DNA of 64,000 nucleotides from an uncultured Opitutaceae bacterium. Lineage in GTDB: Bacteria; Verrucomicrobiota; Verrucomicrobiia; Opitutales; Opitutaceae. Positions 44,263 through 54,346 of the stretch are shown one piece after another (position 1 is the stretch's first letter; the number at the start of each line of letters is the position of its first letter). Below the pieces are notes generated by a model, which saw only the letters and a program-made list of their open reading frames with translations, was not told the DNA's origin and did no database searches. Location: the NCBI GenBank assembly GCA_951813085.1, contig OX638348.1, positions 3,481,627-3,545,626 on the forward strand, written 5' to 3'. A program made the position numbers and the translations under genes.

Positions 44263-46477
44263 CGTATTTCCTTATGGATACAGCGCAGTATTTGTAAGAA
44301 GGCTGTTTTGAGTAGAGGTCGAACGACGCATGAGTCAGCTTGTTCGTCACTTGATAATGCATGGAGACAAAAATCTGACCTAGCCTTACCGTTGAGGTTA
44401 CCATTGCTTTCGCGACTATTGATGCTCTTCGAGAAGCAATTTTCGATAGCGTTCCGCTTTGGATTTGAAGATTCGATGCATCCTCTGGATTAATTTCAAA
44501 GTACACGTCTTTTGGGTACAGTTTGCGCAGTACATCGGATTTCGAAGTTCGCGTCTGAGTATGCCACTGCGCGGATGTCCCTCTCCCAGATAGCATCACA
44601 AAAGGATAATTCTCATCTACCTCTTCTGGCAAAGAGCATGGGCGTTCGAAAATCAGTTTCGCCTTCCCGTTTGGATGATAGAACTTACCATCTTCAAACA
44701 GACGCCTTTGGACCGAATCAGAGCGATAATCACTTGGGTATGGCCACTGAATGCCTCCTTTTTCCTCCAACATTTCGTAACCCCCTATTCCACTGATATC
44801 GCAGGGTCTCCCTTCGGTTAATTTAGCTAGAATTTTGAATATATTTTCAGGACTGCTCCAACTATCAAATACATTCAAATCGCCCCAATATCGGGACACC
44901 AATCGAAAGATGCTGAAATCTGCCAGCGCCTCGCTAGGAGCTTGCCTTACTTTCCGAGTACGCCCAATCCGCCGCTCAGAGTTGATGAAGGTCCCTTCTT
45001 TTTCTCCCCATCCTGCAGCAGGCAAAACCAAATCCGCCATGGCCGCCGTTTCTGTCGTACAGTACATGTCTTGCACAACTAGAAACTCCAGCTTCTCGAA
45101 TGCCCGTCTAAGTCGGTCCTGGTCAATCCATGAGTGAGCGGAGTTCGTCGCTACGATCCAGAGACCTTTGACGACCCCCGCTTCAATTTGATCTACAATC
45201 TGATCGTATGACCACCCAGGAATGGAAGGAACATAAGACTCTTCAATACCCAAACGGCTAGATACGAGCGAACGATGATCAGGATTCACGAAATCGTATC
45301 CTCCAATCAACGACGACGTATTCGCGAATAGCCTAGATCCCATGGCATTGCATTGGCCCGTGATTGAGTTCGCTCCCGTTCCTGGCTGGCCAATATTTCC
45401 AGTTATGAGCGCTAAGTTTATAATCGACTGAGCAAGACGTACCCCTTCATAATTTTGATTCACTCCCATCGTCCACCAGAACGAAACCCGTTTCCCCCTC
45501 TCAATCGAAGTAGCTAGTCGCTCCACCTCTTCATAGGCGAGCCCCGTTCGTTCGATTGTCTCTTCAATCGAAAAGTCCTGAACGAACGCTTTGTACTCAT
45601 CAAATCCTTCAACGCTGGAATCAATGAAGCGCTCATCCACGCAGTCTCTTTCGATCAGCATCCGTCCCAGGCAATAGAACAACTGTAGATCCGATTTCGG
45701 CCTCAACGCGTAGTGCTGGCTGGCCGCCTCCGCAGTTTCCGTCTTTCGCGGGTCCAAAACAATGATCTCTGGCCGATTGCGGTTCCGCATGACACGCTGC
45801 CACATGATCGGATGCGCTATGCAAGGATTCGCTCCCACGAAAATGAGCGTATCGGAATCCTCGAAGTCTTGATAGGTGTAAGGGGGCGCATCGAATCCAA
45901 AGGACTGCTTGTAGGCGACGACGGACGTTGCCATACACTGGCGCGTATTGCCGTCGCCATGACGGATCCCCATCCCAAACCTTCCAAGCGCTCCTAAGTA
46001 AGCTAGCTCTTCCACGGTAATCTGTCCCGTACCGAGCCAGGCTAAGGAGTCCGGCCCGAAGGTTTCTTTTATCATTTTGAACTTCCCGACGAAAGCCTTC
46101 AGAGCCTCGTCCCAACTGGCTTCCTGTAGAGTTCCTTTTGAGTCGCGAAGCAATGGAACCGTAGATCGGTCGCCGGAGTTCAACACCGTCAAGGCTTCCC
46201 AACCCTTCGGACAGGCTAATCCCTGATTCACAGGATAGTTCGGGTCCACGCTCAAGTTGACGGCTTCGCCCTCTCTCATATGGGCTCTTAGCGAGCACCC
46301 TGTACTGCAATAGCCGCAAACAGTTTCAACCGCGCCATCCCCAGTGAATCGCTTTGGGACCCTATCCAATCCATGTCGGGAAGGGCTCAACACAAGGTCT
46401 TCTGTCAACGGCCCGGTCCATTCTCGAAGAAGACTGTTGTTTCGCGGCCTATCTGGGAAAAGCGCCTGACTCATCAA
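44252..46477 (-). CDS. nasA: Assimilatory nitrate reductase catalytic subunit (NasA/NarB)
   Basis: 741 residues, molybdopterin-bis-guanine dinucleotide family. [4Fe-4S] cysteines at 54, 57, 61 and 89 (CGYCSTGC ... ACPKG), the likely Mo-ligand Cys in [24 protein letters not shown] and the MGD-binding ends ([17 protein letters not shown]). It lacks the C-terminal [2Fe-2S] domain of some NasA. It reduces nitrate to nitrite in the cytoplasm. Its start overlaps the FeS/DmsC gene stop by 4 bp, and the NirA gene overlaps its end, so electron donor, nitrate and nitrite reduction are one operon. Confidence 0.92.
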   Translation of the reverse strand: MMSQALFPDRPRNNSLLREWTGPLTEDLVLSPSRHGLDRVPKRFTGDGAVETVCGYCSTGCSLRAHMREGEAVNLSVDPNYPVNQGLACPKGWEALTVLNSGDRSTVPLLRDSKGTLQEASWDEALKAFVGKFKMIKETFGPDSLAWLGTGQITVEELAYLGALGRFGMGIRHGDGNTRQCMATSVVAYKQSFGFDAPPYTYQDFEDSDTLIFVGANPCIAHPIMWQRVMRNRNRPEIIVLDPRKTETAEAASQHYALRPKSDLQLFYCLGRMLIERDCVDERFIDSSVEGFDEYKAFVQDFSIEETIERTGLAYEEVERLATSIERGKRVSFWWTMGVNQNYEGVRLAQSIINLALITGNIGQPGTGANSITGQCNAMGSRLFANTSSLIGGYDFVNPDHRSLVSSRLGIEESYVPSIPGWSYDQIVDQIEAGVVKGLWIVATNSAHSWIDQDRLRRAFEKLEFLVVQDMYCTTETAAMADLVLPAAGWGEKEGTFINSERRIGRTRKVRQAPSEALADFSIFRLVSRYWGDLNVFDSWSSPENIFKILAKLTEGRPCDISGIGGYEMLEEKGGIQWPYPSDYRSDSVQRRLFEDGKFYHPNGKAKLIFERPCSLPEEVDENYPFVMLSGRGTSAQWHTQTRTSKSDVLRKLYPKDVYFEINPEDASNLQIQSGTLSKIASRRASIVAKAMVTSTVRLGQIFVSMHYQVTNKLTHASFDLYSKQPSYKYCAVSIRKYDEN

Positions 46478-47838
46478 TTGAATCCCCCTGGCATTTTGGA
46501 TACATCCACTGATTTAAAAAACAGCGCCCTCTCGACAAGTTCGCCTATGAACAAGACCCCTACTGCGCCGATGACGAATCCAAGCGGGGAATGGACCAGC
46601 TGAGCCATAGCAAGCCCCAAAGCTCCTATTCCTGCTCCAGTCAAGATCAGACGACTACGCCACCATATGTTCAAGTGTTCAACTATCAATAGTCGGCTCG
46701 TCAAGGACCCTCCCTGATACCACGTAGATCTCCACTCTATCCATATTTTAACTACAGATACAATTAACAACCAATCAACTGCGCACGGTAACGTCTCGCT
46801 ACTGAATACGACTGCTAGACCCAGACCTCCTAAGGCAATAGTTCCAAAAAACTTCGAGAGAGTCATCGATAAGCGCCAGAACTTTCGCCGCGTATCATGA
46901 TACAAGTATGCGGAACAGAAAGTCGCCAGTATTCCCAGCGCGAGCAACGCTATCGACGATGTTCTGTAAAGCCAATCCAGCTCGGCTAGCTTGCCAACCA
47001 GCAGGAGTGAGCTTGCAGCCGAAGCAGTCCCAAAAACCAATGCTTCCCGGCTTAGCCAGGACTTTCGGATACCCAAAAATATCCGCCATGCTTTTAGCAG
47101 CTGACCCAGATGAGCGATGCTAACTGCCAATCCTATATGGAATGCAATCCAAGACGTCCACGTCAATCCCATGGAACGAATCGGGCTTAAGTGTTCTTCA
47201 AGAACGAGCAATGCAAAGAATCCCCCCAAGCCCAATTGAGTCAACGTCAACATGAAAACGAGGGGCCAATGGGCTTGTTGAACCTGTATCGCACTCGAGT
47301 CTGCAGCCATTAAGTTGCTTGGAAGGGCCCGACTAGACAGATATGTCGTTGCGGGAATAGTGTAGCCTGATTTCGGAGACGCGGGAACCAGACTCGAATT
47401 TACTCGCTTTTTTGAACGACATTCATCTTCGCTGATGACTACAATTTTTATAGCCTCGTGAGGACACGCATCCACACATGCGGGGGACTCGCCTTGAGAC
47501 AATCGGGAGTAGCACATATCGCACTTTCGCACGATTCCACGACTCGCGCTGTATTTAGGAACATCATACGGACATTTTAGTACGCAATACTGGCATCCAA
47601 TGCACTGGTCGTCCAAATGCAGGACGATTCCTGTCGTATCATCTTTCTCATACGCATTTACGGGACATCCATTTAGGCAGGCTGGGTCGACGCAGTGATG
47701 ACACGCGCTCGTTATGGTTTGCTGAATCGGATTTGAATCCTCTTCTCCAATCAGCGCTCCCACATCACGCCAGATCTCGCCCTCATTGAGCCCATTCAAG
47801 CTGTGACACGCCGTCACGCAACCTTTGCAACTGAACAT
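46474..47838 (-). CDS. Ferredoxin-DmsC fusion, electron-transfer/membrane anchor subunit, main part (frameshifted)
   Basis: 454 codons. Residues 1-150 carry four [4Fe-4S] cysteine groups ([39 protein letters not shown]...CVDACP) and residues ~185-450 form a DmsC-like anchor with about eight helices. Such DmsB-DmsC fusions are found with NasA-type nitrate reductases and would feed electrons, possibly from quinol. The first 85 residues are in the next frame (47814-48086): adding one G near 47830 gives [16 protein letters not shown]. Confidence 0.8.
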   Translation of the reverse strand: MFSCKGCVTACHSLNGLNEGEIWRDVGALIGEEDSNPIQQTITSACHHCVDPACLNGCPVNAYEKDDTTGIVLHLDDQCIGCQYCVLKCPYDVPKYSASRGIVRKCDMCYSRLSQGESPACVDACPHEAIKIVVISEDECRSKKRVNSSLVPASPKSGYTIPATTYLSSRALPSNLMAADSSAIQVQQAHWPLVFMLTLTQLGLGGFFALLVLEEHLSPIRSMGLTWTSWIAFHIGLAVSIAHLGQLLKAWRIFLGIRKSWLSREALVFGTASAASSLLLVGKLAELDWLYRTSSIALLALGILATFCSAYLYHDTRRKFWRLSMTLSKFFGTIALGGLGLAVVFSSETLPCAVDWLLIVSVVKIWIEWRSTWYQGGSLTSRLLIVEHLNIWWRSRLILTGAGIGALGLAMAQLVHSPLGFVIGAVGVLFIGELVERALFFKSVDVSKMPGGFN

Positions 47839-48086
47839 CGATCCAGATCTACTTGAAACCCATATTGATATCCAGGTTCAGGCACCGACAGAGGGATGAG
47901 CGAATCAAAGACGGGCCCAGACCCAAAACGTTCACTGCGTTTTGCATCCTCGGATACCTTTCCGATAGGCGTATCGATAGATCTCTGCTCGTCCAAGAGC
48001 AGGTCTATGAGGGTCTTATCTGACGATTCGTAGATATCTTTCATCGCAAGGGGCGACATTGCTGTAGCTGTCCCTGCGCCAATCAT
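47814..48086 (-). CDS. Ferredoxin-DmsC fusion protein, N-terminal part (frameshifted)
   Basis: From ATG 48086: [44 protein letters not shown], matching the N-terminus of DmsB-like proteins before the first cluster. It leaves frame at SVAKVA and stops at 47814. The first Cys of the first [4Fe-4S] motif is in this part. The gene starts the minus-strand nitrate operon. Confidence 0.8.
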   Translation of the reverse strand: MIGAGTATAMSPLAMKDIYESSDKTLIDLLLDEQRSIDTPIGKVSEDAKRSERFGSGPVFDSLIPLSVPEPGYQYGFQVDLDRCSVAKVA

Positions 48087-48286
48087 GACGATTGATCAAA
48101 TTAACGAATCTCAACTTCTTCATGATTTAGATGAATATAATTCATGGTTTCCCCGTTCGATAAATCCCTGTCCAAATTTGAGCGCAACCGCAGTACGATT
48201 CGCATCGAAATTGCCCAAAACGCGCTGAAATCAGTCAATTGCGGCGTACCTGGCTCAATTGGCGCGGGTCCCGCTGAATAGCGGTA
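48087..48286. promoter_or_regulatory. Divergent promoter region, nitrate operon and NasS-like gene
   Basis: 200 bp between the FeS/DmsC start and the NasS-like GTG. The only visible pattern is a weak dyad in the AT-rich part near 48110-48150 (TCATGATTTAGATGAATATAATTCATG). It is the natural place for nitrate control, but no known motif is clear. Confidence 0.4.
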
Positions 48287-49387
48287 GTGGAAGAACCTGA
48301 TCTTAAAACCATCTATTTCCCTCGGATCTCGCATCCTAAAAATCTTTCGAAGCCTGCATCAATACGCGTTGGATTTGTAAGCCTAGTCGATTCCGCTCCC
48401 TTGTTCGTTGCGGCTGACCTCGGAATTTTCAAGAAGTACGGGCTTGATGTCCGCTTAAGCCGCGAAGTGGGATGGGCCACCGTACGAGATAAGTTGCTCA
48501 ACGAAGAGCTCGATGCCGCTCAGGTTCCATGCCCTATGCCCTTAGCAACTACCCTAGGGCTCCAGTCTCTTCCAACGAATTGCGTCTCAGGGCTGATAAT
48601 GAGTGAGGGAGGAAACGCGATCGTGCTTTCCGAAGACCTGTGGAAACGAGGCGTCCACGATGTGCAATCCCTGAAGGTTGCGGTCAGCAACACCCGCTAT
48701 TTTAGAAAGTACGTGCTCGCAACTGTATACCCCTATTCCGCGCATACCTTCCTTCTGAAAGACTGGCTACGCTCGGGAGGGATAGATCCGGACCACGACG
48801 TTCAAATCGTAACTTTGCCGCCTAGTCAAATGTGCCGCAACCTCTCCGCAGGCACGATTGACGGTTTCTGCGCTGGGGAGCCCTGGCCTTCCATGGCAAT
48901 ATCCAATGAAATCGGATGGTCGCCAGCGACTTCAATCGACATTCAACCCGGTCATCCGGAGAAGGCCCTAATGACTAAAGAGTCCTTCGATCACGATCGC
49001 CGCGAGCAGCATATCGCCTTGGTCGCTTCATTGATTGAAGCCGCAATCTACTGCGAAAATCCCGCGAATCGGAAAACAGTCGCTAGACGCGCCTCCGATC
49101 GAAAACGCGTCAATTGCTCCGAGTCCTTCGTATACGAATGCCTTTCGCCAAGATTCAACTATGGAATGGGTCGTATCGAGGAGCGTCCCCGCTTCATGTC
49201 GTTCCATATCGGTTCCAACCGCTCTGATGGCGATGTAGCGCTTGAATGGATATTTCACGGGCTAGCGGGGAATGGACAGGAAATCCATTGCTCCGATCGA
49301 TCCAGCTTGATTGAAAGTGTCTTTAAGTCAGACGTTTATGACAATGCGCCCGAGCTTATTCAGCTGAGAGGATCAGCCCAATTTTAG
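48287..49387 (+). CDS. NasS/NrtA-like cytoplasmic nitrate-binding protein
   Basis: 366 residues from a GTG at 48287. It has the NrtA fold (IRVGFVSLVDSAPLFVAADLGIFKKYGLDVRL, in pieces; GATVRDKL-like, PPSQMCRNLSAGTIDGFCAGEPW) but no signal peptide, which is the hallmark of NasS, the nitrate sensor that holds the antiterminator NasT. No nasT is visible here. Divergent from the nitrate reductase operon. Sensor versus transporter role is inferred from the missing export signal. Confidence 0.75.
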   Translation: MEEPDLKTIYFPRISHPKNLSKPASIRVGFVSLVDSAPLFVAADLGIFKKYGLDVRLSREVGWATVRDKLLNEELDAAQVPCPMPLATTLGLQSLPTNCVSGLIMSEGGNAIVLSEDLWKRGVHDVQSLKVAVSNTRYFRKYVLATVYPYSAHTFLLKDWLRSGGIDPDHDVQIVTLPPSQMCRNLSAGTIDGFCAGEPWPSMAISNEIGWSPATSIDIQPGHPEKALMTKESFDHDRREQHIALVASLIEAAIYCENPANRKTVARRASDRKRVNCSESFVYECLSPRFNYGMGRIEERPRFMSFHIGSNRSDGDVALEWIFHGLAGNGQEIHCSDRSSLIESVFKSDVYDNAPELIQLRGSAQF

Positions 49388-49564
49388 TTGAATCCCAATA
49401 GGTTCCCTCTTCATTAAGCGGGCCAATCGCGTTGAATTCAATGCAAGGGCTCCAAAGGGAGCAAGCGCGCCCTCGACGCACTTGGACGCTTGAGCGAGCG
49501 AAATTGCTTTAAATTGGCCCAAAAGCGCGCTCAATCACCCTTTCCAAAAAAAACGCCGACGATT

Positions 49565-50248
49565 ATGGCCCGAACAACCGATTCAAAACCGAACCCAAAG
49601 AGCGACGAGCGCAAGATCGTGGCCGCCGTAACGAGCGGCGCTGACCTAGAGGATCAACTCGCTATTATCTGGGAGAAGAATAAGACCCTCATCGTCTACT
49701 CGATCGTAGGAATTTTCGCGGTCTTCGGAATCTATCACTTAAGCGCCTTCATGATCGAGCGAGGAAAAATCGCCGTGCAAGAGGACTATGCTGCCGCTGA
49801 TGACAGCGCCTCGAAGCTCGCTTTCGCGGAAAGCGAATCCGGCAACCCACTGAGCGGTTTCGCCTACAAGGAACTAGCCGCAGAGGCATACGACTCTGGC
49901 GACTACGCGAAAGCGGCCGAATACTTCGAAAATGCTGCGAAATCCGCAAAGGACGCTATCAAGGACGCCGCCATGATAGGGCAAGCCATGTCCTTGATTC
50001 AATCTGGCCAACCGGCCGAGGCAAAAGCCATCCTGCAAAGCATCGTCGCAAACGAGTCAGCGGGAAACATCGCAGAAGCGCGCTATAGACTAGCCGCGCT
50101 TGCCGTAGAGGAAGGGAATTTCGAGCAGGCGCGCACCCTTATAACCGATCTTCAGGCCAATTTCTCGCAAGAGACATTTTACTGGATCCAGAAGGCGGTA
50201 GCCTTGCAAAGCAAGCTTCCCCCAGAGCCCGCGCCAGAATCTCTCTAA
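49565..50248 (+). CDS. YfgM/BamD-like TPR protein with one membrane helix
   Basis: 227 residues from ATG 49565 (MARTTDSKPNPKSDERK); an upstream start at 49490 would add a low-complexity lead. One helix (TLIVYSIVGIFAVFGIYHLSAF, residues ~45-65) then TPR-like helices (AYDSGDYAKAAEYFENAAKSAKD; GNIAEARYRLAALAVEEGNFEQA). The layout matches YfgM-type periplasmic chaperone helpers (tetratricopeptide_2-like). Partner unknown. Confidence 0.7.
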   Translation: MARTTDSKPNPKSDERKIVAAVTSGADLEDQLAIIWEKNKTLIVYSIVGIFAVFGIYHLSAFMIERGKIAVQEDYAAADDSASKLAFAESESGNPLSGFAYKELAAEAYDSGDYAKAAEYFENAAKSAKDAIKDAAMIGQAMSLIQSGQPAEAKAILQSIVANESAGNIAEARYRLAALAVEEGNFEQARTLITDLQANFSQETFYWIQKAVALQSKLPPEPAPESL

Positions 50249-50344
50249 GACTCCCTTCCCTCCTCTTTAGGGAAACTCGTATTCGACCTAAATGGGTCGA
50301 CAATCAGGCAGGATTCACTATCCTTGGCTCCAAAACGAAGCCTG

Positions 50345-51613
50345 ATGCCCCATACCCCAAACCGCCGTCAGTTTCTCAAGGGAGTCGGTGTAAGCCTAGC
50401 GCTCCCGATGATGGAATCTCTCCTTCCGCGCTCGCTTGCGACCACCTCTACTCAGACGCCCAAGCTGAAGCGACTGGTCTGCGTGGGCACCTACCTGGGA
50501 TTCTATCAAGACGACTTTTTCCCGAAGCAAATCGGGCGCGGCTACTCGATGCCTTCCGTCCTGGAACCTATCAGCCGATTTCGGGACGATATGACCATCT
50601 TCTCCGGTCTCGACCACAGAGGTCGAAATGGCCACGAAGGCTGGAAAGCGTGGATTACCGGTTCGGCCAGCGGCAGCGTGTCCTTTGATCAACTCGTCGC
50701 CGACCAAATCGGGGGGAAAACACGATACGCATCTATCCAGCTCACTTGCGGTACGCCTCCGGGCGATGCCCAAATGAGCTATACGAAAGAAGGCGTCGCC
50801 CTCCCTATGATAGGACGACCCAGCGTTTTCTATCAGACGCTCTTCCGCTCCGACTCCGACAAGGCGCGGATCGAGTACCTCTTAAAAGGTAATTCCAGCG
50901 TTCTCGACGGCGTTCTGGAAGAGGCCCACTCCTTGCAACGGAATCTATCCCAAGCCGACCGTCGCAAACTCGACGAGTACCTGTCTTCCGTTCGCGACGT
51001 AGAAAAGAAGCTGCAAAAGCAGAAAACTTGGCTCTCAACGCCCTTTCCTACCACCGACTACGAACTCCCTCCATTCGATCCTGTCTCTCCAGAACAGTCC
51101 TTCGAGTGCGAATCCATCATGTACGACCTGATGTCGCTCGCCCTCTCCACCGATTCCACTCGAATCCTAACGTTCATGGTCCCTGGGTGGAGTCAGGTAT
51201 TCAATATTGAAGGACGTCGTCTCAGTGCCGGCTACCACGGTCTTTCCCACCACGGGAACGAGAGAAAGAAAATCGAAGAGTACAACATTGTTGGACGCGA
51301 ACATGTGAAACGATTCGAGCGATTCCTAGATAACCTGAGCAATCACAAGGACGCCGAGGGTCAGTCGCTCCTCGATACGACCGCCGTCGTTTTCGGAAGC
51401 GGTATGGGCGATTCGAATACGCACGACAATAGCAACTTGCCGACGCTCGTAGCCGGTGGCGGATTCAATCATGGCAGCCACCATGCCATCGACCGTACTG
51501 CCCCCAACGCCCGCCGCCTCGGCGACCTCTACCTAACGCTCATGCAGAGCTTCGGGATGGAAATCGACCAGTTTGCCGGCGCTCGTAGCAATTTGAACGA
51601 AGTCTTCTCCTGA
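50345..51613 (+). CDS. DUF1552 protein, Tat-exported
   Basis: 422 residues from ATG 50345 (an alternative TTG at 50324 adds 7). A twin-arginine signal (NRRQFLKGVGVSLALPMME) is followed by a DUF1552 domain (VGTYLGFYQDDFFPKQIG, GLDHRGRNGHEGWKAWITG, GLSHHGNERKK, VFGSGMGDSNTHDNSNLPTLVAGG). Function is unknown; members are Planctomycetota/Verrucomicrobiota and nearly always pair with DUF1592 proteins, as here (10-bp gap). Confidence 0.9.
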   Translation: MPHTPNRRQFLKGVGVSLALPMMESLLPRSLATTSTQTPKLKRLVCVGTYLGFYQDDFFPKQIGRGYSMPSVLEPISRFRDDMTIFSGLDHRGRNGHEGWKAWITGSASGSVSFDQLVADQIGGKTRYASIQLTCGTPPGDAQMSYTKEGVALPMIGRPSVFYQTLFRSDSDKARIEYLLKGNSSVLDGVLEEAHSLQRNLSQADRRKLDEYLSSVRDVEKKLQKQKTWLSTPFPTTDYELPPFDPVSPEQSFECESIMYDLMSLALSTDSTRILTFMVPGWSQVFNIEGRRLSAGYHGLSHHGNERKKIEEYNIVGREHVKRFERFLDNLSNHKDAEGQSLLDTTAVVFGSGMGDSNTHDNSNLPTLVAGGGFNHGSHHAIDRTAPNARRLGDLYLTLMQSFGMEIDQFAGARSNLNEVFS

Positions 51614-51622
51614 TCGTTTTCC

Positions 51623-54337
51623 ATGCGTTTGTGTTCAACGAGATTGCTCCTTTCAGTCGTCGCACTGCTCTACAGCGTAGCGTTCAATTCGCATTTACAG
51701 GCCGAATCCCTGCCCGCGGACTTTCAATACTTCTTGCAGTCGCACTGCTTCGAATGCCACTCGGGCGATCCCGAATTTATCGAAGGCGACATCGACCTGG
51801 ACCGGATCGAGGTCGACTGGTCCTTCCCAGATGCTGCCCCCTTCTGGACGAGCGTTTACGATGCTCTCGAAACCAGCGAAATGCCTCCCCGCGATGCGGA
51901 ATCACGCCCGACTCCCAACGAACGGGCAGAAGCGCTCGAATGGCTCGAGCGCTCGTTGACGAATCATTCTAAAGTGGGTGGCACCTTGCCCCGCAGGCTG
52001 AATCGTACCGAGTACGAACATACAATCCGCGATCTGATGGGACTCGAGGATTTCACCGTTCCTCACTCGTTTCCTTCCGATGGAACCGCGAAGAGCTTTG
52101 ACAATGTCGCATCTGGGCTCGTCCTTTCTCCACCGCTGCTCGCCCAATACCTTGAAATCGCCACGGGTATCGCCGACGAAGTGCTTCCTCCTGAAGTTGA
52201 GCTGGGGACCACCCCGTCACGCCGATACGAGATCGACCCTTCAAGTTTAGGTAGCAGCGCCGGAAGTGGAGCGAAACAAATTGAGGACCGATTTCGACTT
52301 TCCTCTTCCCGAGACATGAGCAACTCCGCAGCCTGGACGAGTGTATTCGAAGCTCCATACAGCGGCGCCTATCGCCTAACCACGAATGCCCTACCCTTCC
52401 AGACGGACCGGATGCCCTACCCGCATCAAACCGAACCCTTTGTATTGGCAGTCTACGCGCGCGGCAACGGAAAGCAGCAATACGACCAATTCGAGAAACT
52501 GCGCTTTCTGGGCGAATTCGAAATTTCCGCCGACGAAGGGAGTCCGACCACCATCTCAACCGAGGTCGAACTCTACAAAGGGGAAGTCCTCGGGCTTCGC
52601 TGGACAAACGGTCCCATCGTTTCTCAGCCTGGAGGGCGCAACCTCCGACGAGACATTGTAGCAGACTGGCTGTCGCGGGACCGAGGGCTCTACGCGGCTT
52701 TTCTTGAACTCAACGGTGGCAAGCGAGGCGACAGCCAGGTCGCGTTTTACGATGATATCGAAGCGCTCAGGAAAAGCGGTTCTCTGGACCTGACGGACCC
52801 TCGTCTTGACACCATTCCCGAAAACCTAAAAGGCGGCCTTAACGACAAGCTCCCGCACAATTGGGTAAAGAAATACGTATACGAGGAGATGCACCGTCAT
52901 GGACCCGCGCTCGACATACTCGGGGCAAATGTTGAAGGTCCCTTTCGGCTTATCGAAGATTTGCAAACGCGGTTGCGCAAGGAACGTTCCGAGCGTTTGT
53001 TAGGGGATCGATCGATTTACCCAACCGAAGACGCCCACGCTCGTTCCTTCCTTCAAGAATTTCTTTCGGCGGCATTTAGACGACCCGTTTCCACCACCCA
53101 GCTCGACGCCTACGTTAAGTCTTACAAAGACCACCGTACCCAGTTTCCGAATGCGAGACTAGAAGAGGGGCTTCATCAAGCAGTAAGGCGCGCCCTCGTT
53201 TCCCCTGCGTTCCTCTTCCGAGGTATTTCACCCGGTAAACTTGACAATTGGGACCTCGCCAGCCGGCTGAGCTACTTCCTTACTTCGGCCCCGCCCGACG
53301 CGCGGCTGCGGGAACTCGCGGCGAGTGGCGAGCTAACCACCTTGAAGGTCCTAGAGGAAGAAACCCGCCGACTACTAGATTCTCCGCAACGCGAACGCTT
53401 CGTTAGCAACTTCACAGGCCAATGGCTAAGCACCCGCGCCCTCGCCGATATCATGCCGGATCCTCGACTATTTCGGTCTCAGGAAATCTTTACCCGAATC
53501 TTCACGAGCGCCCATCGGAACGCGATGATCGACGAAACGGAAATGCTCTTCGATGAGATTCTGGTCGAAAACCACCCAATCGAAACTTTCATCGATCCCG
53601 GGTTCAGCTTCCGAAGCGCGCGGCTCAACGACATGTATGGAGCCACTCTGGAGAGCCAGCAAATGCAGCGAGTCACGTTTCCAAAAGGAACGCAGCAAGG
53701 CGGCATTATTGGCCTCGCCAGCGTAATGATGGCAACCGCCAACGGAGTCGACACCCACCCCGTCCACCGCGGTGTCTGGCTCCTTGAAAACGTACTCGGC
53801 CAGCCCACTCCATCGCCTCCTCCCGACATCCCAGCGATCGCTCCCGACACCAGCGGAACCGTCACCATGCGCGAGCAGTTGCTCGCCCACCAAGCAGACC
53901 CCAGCTGCGCTCGATGCCACGAACGAATCGATCCGCTCGGATTTGTTATGGAGAATTTTGACCCCGTCGGTCGCTGGCGGGAACACTACCCCATCTACGA
54001 CGAGTCCGCCGACGGTGCGCAGGAGTTGGAGACAGAGTTTTATTCGAACCAAGGCAAGGCCCCGCGATACGGACCCGCAATCGACCCATCCGCAATCATG
54101 CCGGATGGAACGACCCTCAATGACGTCACTGACCTAAAGCGATATTTGCTCAAGCATGACAGCCTCTTCGCCCACTGCCTCACCGAGAAACTGCTGGTCT
54201 ATGCCACTGGACGCGAACTCGGATTCGGCGATCGGCGCGTCGTGGAGGAGATCGTCAAAAACCTCGACAAAAACGGCAGAGGGTTCACCGATCTCGTCGT
54301 AGCAGTCACGCTGAGCGAATCGTTCCGTACGCGCTAA
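51623..54337 (+). CDS. DUF1592/DUF1588/DUF1587/DUF1595/DUF1585 protein with N-terminal cytochrome
   Basis: 904 residues. Signal peptide (LLLSVVALLYSVAFNSHLQA), a haem c motif CFECH near residue 40, DUF1587 (RLNRTEYEHTIRDLMGLED), a carbohydrate-binding-like middle, then DUF1595/1592/1588 (LVSPAFLFR..., LASRLSYFLTSAPPDARLRELAASG, RQGG-like GIIGLASVMM...HPVHRGVWLLENVLG) and DUF1585 at the end (FAHCLTEKLLVYATGREL). A second motif CARCHERIDPLGF suggests another c-type haem. Probably periplasmic electron transfer or carbohydrate oxidation; not proven. Confidence 0.9.
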   Translation: MRLCSTRLLLSVVALLYSVAFNSHLQAESLPADFQYFLQSHCFECHSGDPEFIEGDIDLDRIEVDWSFPDAAPFWTSVYDALETSEMPPRDAESRPTPNERAEALEWLERSLTNHSKVGGTLPRRLNRTEYEHTIRDLMGLEDFTVPHSFPSDGTAKSFDNVASGLVLSPPLLAQYLEIATGIADEVLPPEVELGTTPSRRYEIDPSSLGSSAGSGAKQIEDRFRLSSSRDMSNSAAWTSVFEAPYSGAYRLTTNALPFQTDRMPYPHQTEPFVLAVYARGNGKQQYDQFEKLRFLGEFEISADEGSPTTISTEVELYKGEVLGLRWTNGPIVSQPGGRNLRRDIVADWLSRDRGLYAAFLELNGGKRGDSQVAFYDDIEALRKSGSLDLTDPRLDTIPENLKGGLNDKLPHNWVKKYVYEEMHRHGPALDILGANVEGPFRLIEDLQTRLRKERSERLLGDRSIYPTEDAHARSFLQEFLSAAFRRPVSTTQLDAYVKSYKDHRTQFPNARLEEGLHQAVRRALVSPAFLFRGISPGKLDNWDLASRLSYFLTSAPPDARLRELAASGELTTLKVLEEETRRLLDSPQRERFVSNFTGQWLSTRALADIMPDPRLFRSQEIFTRIFTSAHRNAMIDETEMLFDEILVENHPIETFIDPGFSFRSARLNDMYGATLESQQMQRVTFPKGTQQGGIIGLASVMMATANGVDTHPVHRGVWLLENVLGQPTPSPPPDIPAIAPDTSGTVTMREQLLAHQADPSCARCHERIDPLGFVMENFDPVGRWREHYPIYDESADGAQELETEFYSNQGKAPRYGPAIDPSAIMPDGTTLNDVTDLKRYLLKHDSLFAHCLTEKLLVYATGRELGFGDRRVVEEIVKNLDKNGRGFTDLVVAVTLSESFRTR

Positions 54338-54346
54338 AGGCGCGGG

